This document shows, one piece after another, positions 40,322 to 50,317 of a DNA stretch of 64,000 nt. Source of the DNA: an uncultured Erwinia sp. (lineage in GTDB: Bacteria > Pseudomonadota > Gammaproteobacteria > Enterobacterales > Enterobacteriaceae); the NCBI GenBank assembly GCA_913775305.1, contig CAJYIY010000051.1, positions 1 to 64,000 on the forward strand. Direction: 5' to 3'. The position numbers and the translations under genes were made by a program. Position 1 is the first letter of the stretch. Every line of letters begins with the position of its first letter. The notes under the pieces were generated by a model, which was given only the letters and a program-made list of their open reading frames with translations, searched no databases and was not told where the DNA came from.

Positions 40322-42607
40322 TTAGATTTTGCAGGCGCCGCTTTCGCAGCCGTCATCCTGAATTGAAGGTGCCAGGTCGTCCTGCGCATCTTCCGCACCA
40401 TCACGGGTGTTCTGGTAATACAGCGTTTTCACGCCGAACTTATAGGCGGTGAGCAGATCTTTCAGCAGCTGCTTCATCGGCACTTTACCGTTGGCGAAAC
40501 GCGTCGGGTCGTAGTTGGTATTGGATGAAATCGCCTGATCGATAAACTTCTGCATCAGACCAACCAGCTGCAGATAGCCATCGTTGTTCGGCATTTCCCA
40601 CAGCAGTTCGTAGTTGTCTTTCAGACGCTCATACTCCGGCACCACCTGGCGCAGAATACCGTCTTTTGACGCTTTGATGCTGATATGGCCACGTGGTGGT
40701 TCAATACCGTTGGTGGCGTTAGAAATCTGCGAAGAGGTTTCTGACGGCATCAGGGCAGACAGCGTGGAGTTACGCAGACCGTGAGTTTTGATCGATTCAC
40801 GCAGCGCTTCCCAGTCCAGATGCAGCGGCTCGCTGGTGATGGCGTCCAGATCTTTCTTGTAGGTATCAATCGGCAGAATGCCCTGCGCATAGGTGGTTTC
40901 GTTAAACCACGGGCAGGCACCCTGTTCGATAGCCAGATCGTTAGAGGCTTTAAGCAGCCAGTACTGAATCGCTTCAAAGGTTTTGTGCGTCAGGTTATTG
41001 GCGCTGCCGTCGGAATAGCGCACGCCGTTTTTCGCCAGATAGTAGGCGAAGTTAATCACGCCAATACCGAGCGTGCGGCGACCCATCGCCCCGCGTTTTG
41101 CGGCCGGGATAGGGTAATCCTGGTAATCCAGCAGGGCATCCAGCGCACGGACCGCCAGCGTCGCCAGCTCGCGCAGATCGTCAAGGCTGTCAATCGCACC
41201 CAGGTTAAACGCGGAGAGGGTACACAGGGCAATCTCGCCGTTTTCGTCGTTAACATCCATCAGCGGTTTGGTCGGCAGCGCGATTTCCAGGCACAGGTTG
41301 GACTGGCGAACGGGCGCAATAGCCGGATCGAACGGGCTGTGGGTATTGCAGTGGTCAACGTTCTGGATGTAGATACGACCGGTAGAGGCGCGTTCCTGCA
41401 TCATCAGAGAGAACAGATCCACCGCTTTCACCCGCTGCTTGCGGATGCTGTCGTCTTTCTCGTACCGGGTATAGAGACGCTCAAACTCTGTCTGATCGGC
41501 GAAGAAGGCATCGTACAGGCCCGGCACGTCGGATGGGCTGAACAGGGTGATCTCTTCACCCTTCAGCAGGCGCTGATACATCAGCTTGTTGAGCTGCACG
41601 CCGTAGTCCATATGACGTACGCGGTTGCCTTCCACGCCGCGGTTATTTTTCAACACCAGCAGGCTTTCCACTTCCAGGTGCCACATCGGGTAGAACAGCG
41701 TTGCCGCCCCGCCGCGCACGCCGCCCTGAGAACAGGATTTCACGGCGGTCTGGAAGTGCTTATAGAACGGGATACAGCCGGTGTGGAAAGCTTCACCACC
41801 GCGAATCGGGCTGCCCAGCGCGCGGATGCGGCCCGCATTGATGCCGATACCGGCACGTTGAGAAACGTATTTCACGATCGCGCTGGAGGTGGCGTTAATG
41901 GAATCCAGGCTGTCGCCGCACTCGATCAGGACGCAGGAACTGAACTGGCGGGTTGGGGTACGCACGCCGGACATGATTGGCGTCGGCAGCGAGATCTTGA
42001 AGGTAGAGATCGCATCGTAAAAGCGCTTAACGTAGTCGAGGCGCGTGTCACGCGGATAGCCGGAGAACAGGCAGGCGGCCACCAGGATATAGAGGAACTG
42101 GGCGCTTTCGTAGATTTCACCGCTGACGCGGTTCTGCACCAGGTACTTACCTTCCAGCTGCTTGACCGCGGCGTAGGAGAAGTTCATATCACGCCAGTGG
42201 TCGATAAAGCCGTCCATCTGCTCAAACTCTTCGCGGCTGTAGTCTTCCAGCAGATGGCGATCGTACTTGCCCATCTCAACCATGCGTGTCACCTGGTCGA
42301 TCAGCTTCGGCGGCTCAAACTGGCCGTAAGCTTTTTTACGCAGATGGAAAATAGCCAGGCGGGCGGCCATATACTGGTAATCAGGCGCATCGCGGGAGAT
42401 CAGGTCGGCTGCAGACTTGATAATCGTCTCATGGATATCGGAGGTGCGGATACCTTCGTAAAACTGGATGTGCGAACGCAGTTCAACCTGAGACACGGAG
42501 ACATTTTGCAGCCCTTCGGCAGCCCAATCGAGCACACGGTGGATTTTATCAAGATCGATGCGTTCGGTACGGCCATCGCGCTTTGTGACAAGCAGACTCT
42601 GATTCAT
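40322..42607 (-). CDS. nrdA: Class Ia ribonucleotide reductase alpha subunit
   Basis: 761-residue (E. coli length) catalytic subunit reducing ribonucleoside diphosphates. It has an N-terminal ATP-cone (SLLVTKRDGRTERIDLDKIHRVLDWAA). Active-site cysteines are in SSCVLIECGDS, the NxC-type region HCNTHSPFDPA and NLCLEIALPT, and the C-terminal swinging pair is in DDGCESGACKI. The ATG at 42607 agrees with E. coli. It is the first gene of nrdA-nrdB-yfaE. Confidence 0.97.
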   Translation of the reverse strand: MNQSLLVTKRDGRTERIDLDKIHRVLDWAAEGLQNVSVSQVELRSHIQFYEGIRTSDIHETIIKSAADLISRDAPDYQYMAARLAIFHLRKKAYGQFEPPKLIDQVTRMVEMGKYDRHLLEDYSREEFEQMDGFIDHWRDMNFSYAAVKQLEGKYLVQNRVSGEIYESAQFLYILVAACLFSGYPRDTRLDYVKRFYDAISTFKISLPTPIMSGVRTPTRQFSSCVLIECGDSLDSINATSSAIVKYVSQRAGIGINAGRIRALGSPIRGGEAFHTGCIPFYKHFQTAVKSCSQGGVRGGAATLFYPMWHLEVESLLVLKNNRGVEGNRVRHMDYGVQLNKLMYQRLLKGEEITLFSPSDVPGLYDAFFADQTEFERLYTRYEKDDSIRKQRVKAVDLFSLMMQERASTGRIYIQNVDHCNTHSPFDPAIAPVRQSNLCLEIALPTKPLMDVNDENGEIALCTLSAFNLGAIDSLDDLRELATLAVRALDALLDYQDYPIPAAKRGAMGRRTLGIGVINFAYYLAKNGVRYSDGSANNLTHKTFEAIQYWLLKASNDLAIEQGACPWFNETTYAQGILPIDTYKKDLDAITSEPLHLDWEALRESIKTHGLRNSTLSALMPSETSSQISNATNGIEPPRGHISIKASKDGILRQVVPEYERLKDNYELLWEMPNNDGYLQLVGLMQKFIDQAISSNTNYDPTRFANGKVPMKQLLKDLLTAYKFGVKTLYYQNTRDGAEDAQDDLAPSIQDDGCESGACKI

Positions 42608-42644
42608 GTCGCGTTTTACCTGTTTTTAAAAATAATCCCCACGT

Positions 42645-42684
42645 TTATACACAGCTTGCTCGTTGTGAGTAACTCTGTGGATAA
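42645..42684. promoter_or_regulatory. Two DnaA boxes upstream of nrdA
   Basis: A variant box TTATACACA lies at 42645-42653 and an exact box (TTATCCACA, read on minus) at 42676-42684. E. coli nrdA is known to have DnaA sites in its regulatory region. Confidence 0.7.
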
Positions 42685-42732
42685 ACACTACATATAGGGG
42701 GTGAGAGAAGACTTGATAACAATATGGTGAGT
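42685..42732 (-). promoter_or_regulatory. nrdA promoter with a pair of NrdR boxes
   Basis: Two 16-bp NrdR-like boxes start 32 bp apart (42685 and 42717). They match the consensus ACACWATATATWGTGT at 13 and 11 of 16 positions. On the minus strand a TTATCA -35 (42714-42719) and TATATG -10 (42691-42696) are 17 bp apart, so the boxes cover the -10 and the -35. NrdR is the ATP/dATP-sensing repressor of ribonucleotide reductase genes. Confidence 0.62.
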
Positions 42733-43003
42733 ATTCTAGTAAGTTTCGTCTGCTTAACAAGGCTTGATTTTCACTAAAATTTGCGGTTTGGGAGAGCCGT
42801 TTTGGCTGAGGCCGCGTTTCTCAAGGCCCAGGGTCGATGTCAATGGTAAAAGAATTTTTTTAAAATATGATCGAGCGCGGAAATATTGCGCAGCGCTGAA
42901 AATTCCAGATTTTTATGGCTCTGAAACGAAGACAATCCCGCAGCATTTCCTGCAACGCAAGGCCTGGCGGAATCAAGCCCCGCAAGACACGGGGCAGAGA
43001 TTG
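42733..43003. other. Spacer between ubiG and the nrdA promoter
   Basis: About 270 bp without a supported gene. A hairpin GCCCCG/CGGGGC at 42977-42995 lies just downstream of the ubiG stop on the minus strand, followed by TTGATT; it is a weak terminator candidate for ubiG. Otherwise AT-rich with no clear element. Confidence 0.4.
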
Positions 43004-43729
43004 TTACTTAACGCGGTGCGTATGCACCATATAGTTGACGTCGACGCCCGGCGCCAGCTTAAAGTGATTGGTCAGCGGATTGTAGTGCAGGCCAGTCATA
43101 TGGCGTTCGCGCAGCGTGGTTTCATCCACCCAGTGCAACAGTTCTGCCGGGCGAATAAACTTCTTAATATCGTGCGTGCCGCGTGGCACCATGCGCAGGA
43201 CATATTCCGCACCCACAATTGCCATCAGCCAGGATTTACTGTTGCGGTTAATCGTGGAGAAGAACACCTCGCCGCCGGGTTTCACCAACCTGGCACAGGC
43301 ATGAACCACCGAGCGGGGGTCCGGCACGTGTTCGAGCATCTCCATACAGGTCACCACGTCATACTGCCCGGCAAACTGCTCCGCATGTTCTTCCACCAGC
43401 TGCTGGACGTAGTCAATTTTCAACCCACTTTCCAGCGCGTGCAGGCGGGCAACCTGCAGCGGTTCAGCGCCCATATCCAGCCCGGTGACCGCCGCGCCTT
43501 CACGCGCCATGCTTTCGGCCAGGATCCCGCCACCGCAGCCGACATCAAGAATTTTTTTACCGAACAGGCCACCGGCATGCTGCGCAATATAGCCCAGGCG
43601 CAGCGGGTTGATGCGGTGCAGAGGTTTAAACTCCCCTTCCAGATCCCACCAGCGCGAAGCAACGGCTTCAAATTTCGCAATTTCACCGCTATCAACATTT
43701 TGCGCGGACCCGTTTTGTTCTTTATTCAT
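43004..43729 (-). CDS. ubiG: Ubiquinone O-methyltransferase
   Basis: 241-residue SAM-dependent class I methyltransferase doing both O-methylations in ubiquinone synthesis (E. coli 240 aa). Features: [32 protein letters not shown] motif [22 protein letters not shown], the post-I/motif region [15 protein letters not shown] and [16 protein letters not shown]. The ATG at 43729 starts MNKEQNGS near the E. coli start; an upstream ATG at 43768 has no ribosome site. It diverges from gyrA. Confidence 0.95.
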   Translation of the reverse strand: MNKEQNGSAQNVDSGEIAKFEAVASRWWDLEGEFKPLHRINPLRLGYIAQHAGGLFGKKILDVGCGGGILAESMAREGAAVTGLDMGAEPLQVARLHALESGLKIDYVQQLVEEHAEQFAGQYDVVTCMEMLEHVPDPRSVVHACARLVKPGGEVFFSTINRNSKSWLMAIVGAEYVLRMVPRGTHDIKKFIRPAELLHWVDETTLRERHMTGLHYNPLTNHFKLAPGVDVNYMVHTHRVK

Positions 43730-43847
43730 TGGGTTATTACTCCAGCCAAAGTTTGTTCCAGTATACATGTTTCGCGGTGGCTGTGATCAACGCCACGGGG
43801 CAGGGCAGCGCCAGAATGCAATAAAGCCGCCAAACTGACGCTTTCCA

Positions 43848-43876
43848 TTCACCCCCTGGGCGCAGTGTGATATACT
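43848..43876 (+). promoter_or_regulatory. gyrA promoter (extended -10)
   Basis: TATACT at 43871-43876 is preceded by TG plus one base, the extended -10 form. A weak TTCACC lies 17 bp upstream. It sits 46 bases before the gyrA start. Confidence 0.65.
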
Positions 43877-43921
43877 TTCGCACCTTTGAATCCGGGAATA
43901 ATCTAGAGGGATAGCGGCTCC

Positions 43922-46558
43922 ATGAGCGACCTAGCCAGAGAAATCACACCGGTTAATATCGAGGAAGAGTTGAAGAACTCTTACCTGGATTATGCCATGT
44001 CGGTCATCGTTGGCCGCGCATTACCAGACGTTCGTGATGGCCTAAAGCCGGTTCACCGCCGCGTGCTTTACGCCATGAACGTTCTGGGGAATGACTGGAA
44101 CAAACCGTATAAAAAATCCGCCCGTGTTGTCGGCGACGTTATCGGTAAATACCACCCGCATGGCGACACCGCCGTGTACGACACCATTGTGCGTATGGCA
44201 CAGCCGTTCTCCCTGCGTTACATGCTGGTGGATGGCCAGGGCAACTTCGGTTCCGTCGACGGCGACTCCGCTGCAGCGATGCGTTATACCGAAGTGCGCA
44301 TGTCTAAAATCGCCCACGAACTGCTGGCGGATCTGGAAAAAGAGACCGTCGATTTTGTGCCAAACTACGATGGCACCGAGCAGATCCCGGAAGTGATGCC
44401 CACACGCGTTCCTAACCTGCTGGTAAACGGCTCTTCCGGTATTGCCGTGGGGATGGCGACCAACATTCCGCCGCACAACCTGACCGAAGTTATTAACGCC
44501 TGTCTGGCCTTTATCGACGATGAGAACATCACCGTCGAAGGACTGATGGAACACATTCCGGGGCCGGACTTCCCGACTGCCGCCATTATCAATGGCCGCC
44601 GCGGTATTGAAGAGGCTTACCGTACCGGCCGTGGCAAAATCTACATCCGCGCCCGCGCTGAGGTGGAAGCCGATGCCAAAACCGGCCGCGAAACCATCAT
44701 CGTGCATGAAATCCCCTATCAGGTAAACAAAGCGCGCCTGATTGAGAAAATTGCCGAGCTGGTTAAAGAAAAACGTCTTGAAGGCATCAGCGCGCTGCGC
44801 GATGAGTCCGATAAAGACGGTATGCGCATCGTGATTGAGGTGAAACGCGATGCGGTTGGTGAAGTGGTGCTTAACAACCTCTATTCACTGACCCAGCTGC
44901 AGACCTCCTTTGGTATTAATATGGTCGCCCTGCATCAGGGACAGCCTAAAATTATGCCGCTGAAGGATATTCTTGAAGCCTTCGTGCGTCATCGCCGTGA
45001 AGTGATCACCCGCCGTACCATCTTTGAGCTGCGCAAGGCGCGCGATCGCGCGCACATTCTTGAAGCGCTCGCGGTGGCGCTGGCTAATATCGACCCGATC
45101 ATTGAACTGATCCGTCGTGCGGCATCGCCGGCTGAAGCGAAAGCGGGGCTGATTGCCCGTTCCTGGGAGCTCGGCAACGTCTCTGCCATGCTGGAACGTG
45201 CCGGTGACGACGCCGCGCGTCCAGAGTGGCTGGAAGAGCAGTACGGTATTCGCAATGGCCAGTACTATCTTACCGAGCAGCAGGCTCAGGCGATTCTGGA
45301 TCTGCGCCTGCAGAAACTGACCGGTCTTGAGCATGAAAAACTGCTGGATGAGTACAAAGAGCTGCTGACGCAGATTGCTGAACTGCTGCGTATTCTGGAA
45401 AGCGCCGATCGACTGATGGAAGTGATCCGCGAAGAGCTGGCGCTGATCCGCGATCAGTTCGGCGATAAGCGCCGCACCGAAATCACCGCCAACAGCGCCG
45501 ATATCAATATCGAAGACCTGATCACTCAGGAAGATGTGGTAGTTACGCTGTCGCATCAGGGCTACGTCAAGTATCAGCCGCTGAGTGACTACGAAGCTCA
45601 GCGTCGCGGTGGTAAAGGTAAATCGGCCGCGCGTATCAAAGAAGAAGACTTCATCGATCGCCTGCTGGTGGCCAACACGCACGATACCATTCTGTGCTTC
45701 TCAAGCCGTGGCCGCCTCTACTGGATGAAGGTTTATCAGCTGCCGGAAGCCAGCCGCGGTGCGCGTGGACGTCCCATCGTTAACCTGCTGCCGCTGGAGG
45801 CCAATGAGCGCATTACCGCTATTCTGCCGGTGCGTGAGTACGCCGAAGGCTGGAATATCTTTATGGCGACCGCCAGCGGTACGGTGAAGAAAACCGCCCT
45901 GACCGAGTTCAGCCGCCCACGCAGTGCCGGTATTATTGCCGTTAACCTGCGTGACGACGACGAACTGATCGGTGTGTCGCTGACCAACGGCAGCGATGAA
46001 GCGATGCTGTTCTCTGCCGCCGGTAAAGTGGTGCGCTTTGCGGAAAGCGCCGTGCGTGCCATGGGCCGTACCGCTTCCGGCGTGCGCGGCATCAAGCTGG
46101 CAGAGGGCGATCGGGTGGTCTCACTGATTGTGCCGCGTGATGATGGCGCCATCCTGACGGTGACCCAGAACGGCTACGGTAAGCGTACGGCTAACACCGA
46201 ATACCCAACCAAGTCGCGCGCAACGCAGGGCGTTATTTCGATCAAAGTGACCGAACGCAACGGACCGGTGATTGGGGCGGTGCAGGTTGTCGACAGCGAC
46301 CAGATCATGATGATTACCGATGCCGGTACGCTGGTGCGTACGCGCGTGTCGGAAGTCAGCGTGGTTGGCCGTAATACTCAGGGCGTTATTCTGATCCGCA
46401 CCGCGGAAGATGAGAACGTTGTGGGCCTGCAGCGCGTAGCCGAACCGGTAGCGGAAGAAGAGCTGGATGCGATTGACGGTAGCGTCGCGGAAGGGGATGA
46501 CGAAATCACCCCGGAAGTGGACACCGACGATGAGGCTGGCGAGGCAGATGACGAGTAG
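43922..46558 (+). CDS. gyrA: DNA gyrase subunit A
   Basis: 878-residue type IIA topoisomerase subunit (E. coli 875). The breakage-reunion domain has the catalytic Arg121-Tyr122 in [10 protein letters not shown]. The quinolone-determining region reads [13 protein letters not shown], with Thr at 83 and Asp at 87. The C-terminal beta-pinwheel contains the GyrA-box [10 protein letters not shown] (45600 region). The tail is strongly acidic ([19 protein letters not shown]), as in enteric GyrA. AGAGGG precedes the ATG. Confidence 0.97.
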   Translation: MSDLAREITPVNIEEELKNSYLDYAMSVIVGRALPDVRDGLKPVHRRVLYAMNVLGNDWNKPYKKSARVVGDVIGKYHPHGDTAVYDTIVRMAQPFSLRYMLVDGQGNFGSVDGDSAAAMRYTEVRMSKIAHELLADLEKETVDFVPNYDGTEQIPEVMPTRVPNLLVNGSSGIAVGMATNIPPHNLTEVINACLAFIDDENITVEGLMEHIPGPDFPTAAIINGRRGIEEAYRTGRGKIYIRARAEVEADAKTGRETIIVHEIPYQVNKARLIEKIAELVKEKRLEGISALRDESDKDGMRIVIEVKRDAVGEVVLNNLYSLTQLQTSFGINMVALHQGQPKIMPLKDILEAFVRHRREVITRRTIFELRKARDRAHILEALAVALANIDPIIELIRRAASPAEAKAGLIARSWELGNVSAMLERAGDDAARPEWLEEQYGIRNGQYYLTEQQAQAILDLRLQKLTGLEHEKLLDEYKELLTQIAELLRILESADRLMEVIREELALIRDQFGDKRRTEITANSADINIEDLITQEDVVVTLSHQGYVKYQPLSDYEAQRRGGKGKSAARIKEEDFIDRLLVANTHDTILCFSSRGRLYWMKVYQLPEASRGARGRPIVNLLPLEANERITAILPVREYAEGWNIFMATASGTVKKTALTEFSRPRSAGIIAVNLRDDDELIGVSLTNGSDEAMLFSAAGKVVRFAESAVRAMGRTASGVRGIKLAEGDRVVSLIVPRDDGAILTVTQNGYGKRTANTEYPTKSRATQGVISIKVTERNGPVIGAVQVVDSDQIMMITDAGTLVRTRVSEVSVVGRNTQGVILIRTAEDENVVGLQRVAEPVAEEELDAIDGSVAEGDDEITPEVDTDDEAGEADDE

Positions 46559-46584
46559 TCGTTGAGGCTTTAGCTCTGCCCATG

Positions 46585-46612
46585 AAGCCGGTTCATCTGA
46601 ACCGGCTTTTTT
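46585..46612 (+). terminator. Terminator after gyrA
   Basis: 11-bp perfect stem AAGCCGGTTCA / TGAACCGGCTT with a 2-base loop, followed by T-rich TTTTATT. Confidence 0.92.
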
Positions 46613-46777
46613 ATTGCCCGCCATTTAAGACGGGAGGCGCTGGCGCCGTTGGATTAACAGAACAGACTGAATTAACGCGCTGAGCCTGCGGTGTAAACTG
46701 GCTTTTTGAGCAGGCTGACGCTACTGTATCGGCACGTTTTCTGTCATCAGCCTGTTACGGACGTCAGTGGGTTACAT

Positions 46778-49627
46778 TTGAAATATCTCGTCTCTTTCCG
46801 CACCACATTAAGAATTTCCCGCTATCTGTTCCGCGCGCTGGCGTTGATGCTGTGGACGCTCGGCGCGCTGCTGACCACGTTTTACATCATCAATGTCCTG
46901 CACGAAAGAGAATCGCAGGTTCGTCAGGAGTTTAATGCCAGCTACGATCAAACGCACTGGTATGTTCGGCACTCGACAGATATCACCCGTGAGCTGAAGT
47001 TTATTGCTGAGAACCGGATGAATGCTGCCAGTCACGGCCTCGATCTGTTAAGCGGAGTCTCGCCCGGTAAAATCGCCATGCCGCAGTATTATCCGCTTTA
47101 TGCGGACTCCGACTGTAGCGCAATGAGCCAGACATGGCGCAGCTCTCTTGAATCACTCAGTTATTTCCTTCACTACTGGAAGGATAACTTTGCCACGGCC
47201 TGGGATCTGAATCGGGTATTCTTCGTGGGGGGAGAAAACCAGTGCCTGGCCGAATTTGGCGTGGACAATGCCTCGGCTGACCGCGAGCGGGCGTTAAAGA
47301 TGCTGAATGAGCGGATCCTCAAGTACCGCAACGGCAGTGAAGACGATCGTAAAAGCAGCCTCTTCTGGGTCGCGCCAACGGCCCAGCCCGGCGTCGGCTA
47401 CTACTACATGATTACGCCGGTCTATATCGCCAACAAGGTTGCGGCGCTGCTGGGTATTGAGCAGACCATCCGCATGGAAGATTTTATTACCCCGGGAGGG
47501 CTGCCGGTAACGGTGACGCTGGTCGATGAGGATAACCAGCGAGTGCTGTCTTCCGCCCGGGGAGGCCCGGCATTCACCTCCGACGATTTACCGAATGATG
47601 ATGCCTGGTTTGGCTACGTTCAGGGATATAAACAGCTGATTATGAAGAGGAGCCTGCCGCCTTCTACGCTAAGCGTGGTCTATTCCGTGCCAACCGATGT
47701 GATGGTGGAACAGCTGAAAATCATGATCGTCAATGCGGTGCTGCTGAATCTGATTAGCGCACTGCTGCTGTTTATCCTGGTCTGGCTGCTGGAACGGCGA
47801 ATGTTTTTACCGGCGGAAGACAACGCGCATCGGCTGGAGGAACACGAACAGTTTAACCGTAAAATCGTTGCTTCCGCTCCTGTCGGGATCTGCATCCTGC
47901 GCACCAGCGACGGGACGAATATTCTCAGTAACGAGCTGGCCCATAACTATCTCACTATTCTGACACAGGAAGACCGCCAGCGGCTGACCGAAATTATCTG
48001 CGGCCAGCAGGCCAATCTGGTGGATGTGCTGACCGGCAGCAATACCAACCTGCAGATCAGTTTTATTCACTCTCGCTACCGCAACGAGAACGTGGCCATC
48101 TGCGTGCTGGTTGACGTCAGTGCGCGTGTCAAAATGGAAGAATCACTACAGGAAATGGCGCAGGCGGCGGAGCAGGCCAGCCAGTCTAAGTCAATGTTCC
48201 TGGCCACCGTCAGCCACGAACTGCGTACGCCGCTGTATGGCATTATCGGCAACCTCGACCTGCTGCAAACCAAAAGCCTGCCGCAGGACGTTGAATCGCT
48301 GGTGAGCGCAATGAACAACTCCTCCAGCCTGCTGCTGAAGATCATCAGCGATATCCTCGACTTCTCCAAAATCGAATCGGAACAGCTGAAAATCGAACCG
48401 CGTGAGTTTTCCCCGCGCGAAGTGGTTACGCATATCAGCTCTAACTATCTGGCGATGGTGATCAAGAAGCGCCTGACGCTGTGGTGTTTTATCGACAGCG
48501 AGGTGCCGTTAACGCTGAACGGTGACCCGATGCGCCTGCAGCAGGTGCTCTCTAACCTGCTGAACAACGCCATTAAATTTACCCATACCGGCGGTATTAT
48601 CCTGCACGTATACGTGCGTGACGGCTATCTGGCGTTTCGCGTGCGCGACACCGGCGTGGGGATCCCGGCAAAAGAGGTGTTTAAATTATTCGATCCGTTT
48701 TTCCAGGTTGGCAGCGGCGTTCAGCGCAATTTCCAGGGAACCGGACTCGGGCTGGCGATCTGCGAGAAGCTGATCAACATGATGGACGGTGATATTGAGG
48801 TGGACTCCGAGCCGGGGATGGGAAGCCAGTTTATTATTCGCATTCCCCTCTACAACAGCCGGGAGGTGGCACCGGTGCTGCATGCCGGGCTGCAGGATAA
48901 GCACTGCTGGTTAGCCATTCGCAACGAGGCGCTGACGGATTTCCTTTGCCGATCACTGCCTGAGCAGGGCATTCAGGTCCATCGCTATGCGGGGGAATCG
49001 GGCGCGGATGATGTGATTATCACCGACTATGATTTTCAGCCGGACAGTCATGTTCGCGCGGTAATTCGCTTCGACGGCAGTCATAACGGGGCACCCAGGG
49101 AGCTGATTGCCGGGCGCTGGATCTACAGCACTATCGCGCCTCACGAGCTGGTGGCGCTGCTGGGACGGATTTACCGCGTTGAGGTGGAGCTTCCCGGCGG
49201 TCTGCCGCAGGCGGTTGCCGTCGATCGGCCTGCGGTCAGCAACGACGATATTCTGATTCTGGTGGTGGACGATCATCCCATCAACCGCATGCTGCTTTCC
49301 GATCAGCTGGGGTCGCTCGGCTACCGGGTGAAAACCGCGCAGGATGGTGTCGATGCACTAAACGTCATCAGCCGCAGCGAAATCGATATTGTGCTGACCG
49401 ACGTGAATATGCCGAATATGGACGGCTATCGCCTGACCCAGCGCCTGCGCCAGCTTGGGCAAACCTTCCCGATTGTGGGCGTTACCGCGAATGCGCTGGC
49501 AGAAGAGAAGCAGCGCTGTATGGAAGCGGGCATGGATAACTGCCTGTCGAAACCGGTTACCATGGATGTTCTGCAACAGGCGCTGGCGTTTTATGCCGAA
49601 CGGGTAAGAAAGGGCAGGGCGGTTTGA
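46778..49627 (+). CDS. rcsC: Rcs phosphorelay hybrid sensor kinase RcsC
   Basis: 949 residues (E. coli length); an inner-membrane sensor kinase of the envelope-stress phosphorelay controlling capsule, motility and biofilm. It has an N-terminal TM helix (about 20-42), a periplasmic domain, a second TM (about 312-336), a PAS-like/linker region (HEQFNRKIVASAPVGICILRT) and an HisKA domain with His480 in TVSHELRTPLYG. The HATPase_c domain has N, G1 and G2 boxes (NNAIKF, RDTGVGIP, GTGLGLAI). An ABL domain and a receiver with phospho-acceptor Asp875 (LTDVNMPNMDGYRL) follow. The start is TTG at 46778 (LKYLVSFRTTL), matching the E. coli protein start; the longer ATG frame at 46706 is not conserved and the ribosome site is weak. 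It converges on rcsB. Confidence 0.95.
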   Translation: MKYLVSFRTTLRISRYLFRALALMLWTLGALLTTFYIINVLHERESQVRQEFNASYDQTHWYVRHSTDITRELKFIAENRMNAASHGLDLLSGVSPGKIAMPQYYPLYADSDCSAMSQTWRSSLESLSYFLHYWKDNFATAWDLNRVFFVGGENQCLAEFGVDNASADRERALKMLNERILKYRNGSEDDRKSSLFWVAPTAQPGVGYYYMITPVYIANKVAALLGIEQTIRMEDFITPGGLPVTVTLVDEDNQRVLSSARGGPAFTSDDLPNDDAWFGYVQGYKQLIMKRSLPPSTLSVVYSVPTDVMVEQLKIMIVNAVLLNLISALLLFILVWLLERRMFLPAEDNAHRLEEHEQFNRKIVASAPVGICILRTSDGTNILSNELAHNYLTILTQEDRQRLTEIICGQQANLVDVLTGSNTNLQISFIHSRYRNENVAICVLVDVSARVKMEESLQEMAQAAEQASQSKSMFLATVSHELRTPLYGIIGNLDLLQTKSLPQDVESLVSAMNNSSSLLLKIISDILDFSKIESEQLKIEPREFSPREVVTHISSNYLAMVIKKRLTLWCFIDSEVPLTLNGDPMRLQQVLSNLLNNAIKFTHTGGIILHVYVRDGYLAFRVRDTGVGIPAKEVFKLFDPFFQVGSGVQRNFQGTGLGLAICEKLINMMDGDIEVDSEPGMGSQFIIRIPLYNSREVAPVLHAGLQDKHCWLAIRNEALTDFLCRSLPEQGIQVHRYAGESGADDVIITDYDFQPDSHVRAVIRFDGSHNGAPRELIAGRWIYSTIAPHELVALLGRIYRVEVELPGGLPQAVAVDRPAVSNDDILILVVDDHPINRMLLSDQLGSLGYRVKTAQDGVDALNVISRSEIDIVLTDVNMPNMDGYRLTQRLRQLGQTFPIVGVTANALAEEKQRCMEAGMDNCLSKPVTMDVLQQALAFYAERVRKGRAV

Positions 49628-49634
49628 ATTGAAC

Positions 49635-49658
49635 CGGGCGGCCCGGGAAAGCCGCCCG
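49635..49658. other. GC hairpin between converging rcsC and rcsB
   Basis: 8-bp perfect stem CGGGCGGC / GCCGCCCG with an 8-base loop in a 38-bp gap. No T-tract. It is the only visible 3'-end signal for both genes. Confidence 0.6.
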
Positions 49659-49665
49659 CAGCGTA

Positions 49666-50316
49666 TTACTCTTTATCAACCGATGACATGCTGACGGAAG
49701 AAAGGTAGTTCAGCAGGGCAATATCGTTTTCCACGCCCAGTTTCATCATCGCCGACTTCTTCTGGCTGCTGATGGTTTTGATACTGCGGTTCAGTTTCTT
49801 GGCAATTTCAGTGACCAGGAAGCCTTCAGCAAACAGGCGCAGTACTTCGCTCTCTTTCGGTGACAGACGCTTGTCACCGTAACCGCCGGCGCTGATCTTC
49901 TCCAGCAGCTTCGCCACGCTCTCAGGCGTATACTTTTTGCCTTTCTGCAACGCAGCCAGTGCCTTAGGCAGGTCGGTCGGTGCACCCTGCTTAAGCACGA
50001 TGCCTTCGATATCCAGATCCAGCACGGCACTCAGAATCGCAGGATTATTATTCATGGTCAGAACGATAATCGACAGGTCAGGATAGTGGCGCTTGATGTA
50101 TTTAATCAGCGTAATGCCATCACCGTATTTATCACCCGGCATGGACAGGTCGGTGATCAAAACGTTGGCCTCAAGTTTTGACAGGCTGTTGATTAAGCTT
50201 GTTGAGTCTTCAAACTCACCGACGACGTTGACCCATTCAATCTGTTCGAGGGATTTACGAATACCAAAAAGGACAATAGGGTGGTCGTCGGCAATGATGA
50301 CATTCAGGTTATTCAT
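49666..50316 (-). CDS. rcsB: Rcs response regulator RcsB
   Basis: 216-residue NarL-type response regulator, the same length as E. coli RcsB. The receiver domain has the acidic pocket IADDHP, phospho-acceptor Asp56 in LITDLSMPGDKYGDG, and LTMNNN/LKQGA. The LuxR-type HTH is LSPKESEVLRLFAEGFLVTEIAKKLNRSIKTISSQKKSAMMKLG. The ATG at 50316 gives MNNLNVII; an upstream in-frame Met at 50367 lies in rcsD. The start is one base after the rcsD stop, so the pair is coupled. It receives phosphate from RcsD and can also use acetyl phosphate made by the ackA-pta products. Confidence 0.97.
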   Translation of the reverse strand: MNNLNVIIADDHPIVLFGIRKSLEQIEWVNVVGEFEDSTSLINSLSKLEANVLITDLSMPGDKYGDGITLIKYIKRHYPDLSIIVLTMNNNPAILSAVLDLDIEGIVLKQGAPTDLPKALAALQKGKKYTPESVAKLLEKISAGGYGDKRLSPKESEVLRLFAEGFLVTEIAKKLNRSIKTISSQKKSAMMKLGVENDIALLNYLSSVSMSSVDKE

Positions 50317-50317
50317 T

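Noticed and set aside
40781-42697. 638-codon plus-strand frame opposite nrdA
   Set aside because: Antisense shadow caused by the codon bias of nrdA; no motif, no ribosome site.
44168-44170. GyrA Thr83 as a quinolone-resistance mutation
   Set aside because: Thr at this position is the natural residue in several enteric and other gamma-proteobacteria, and Asp87 is unchanged. Resistance cannot be inferred.
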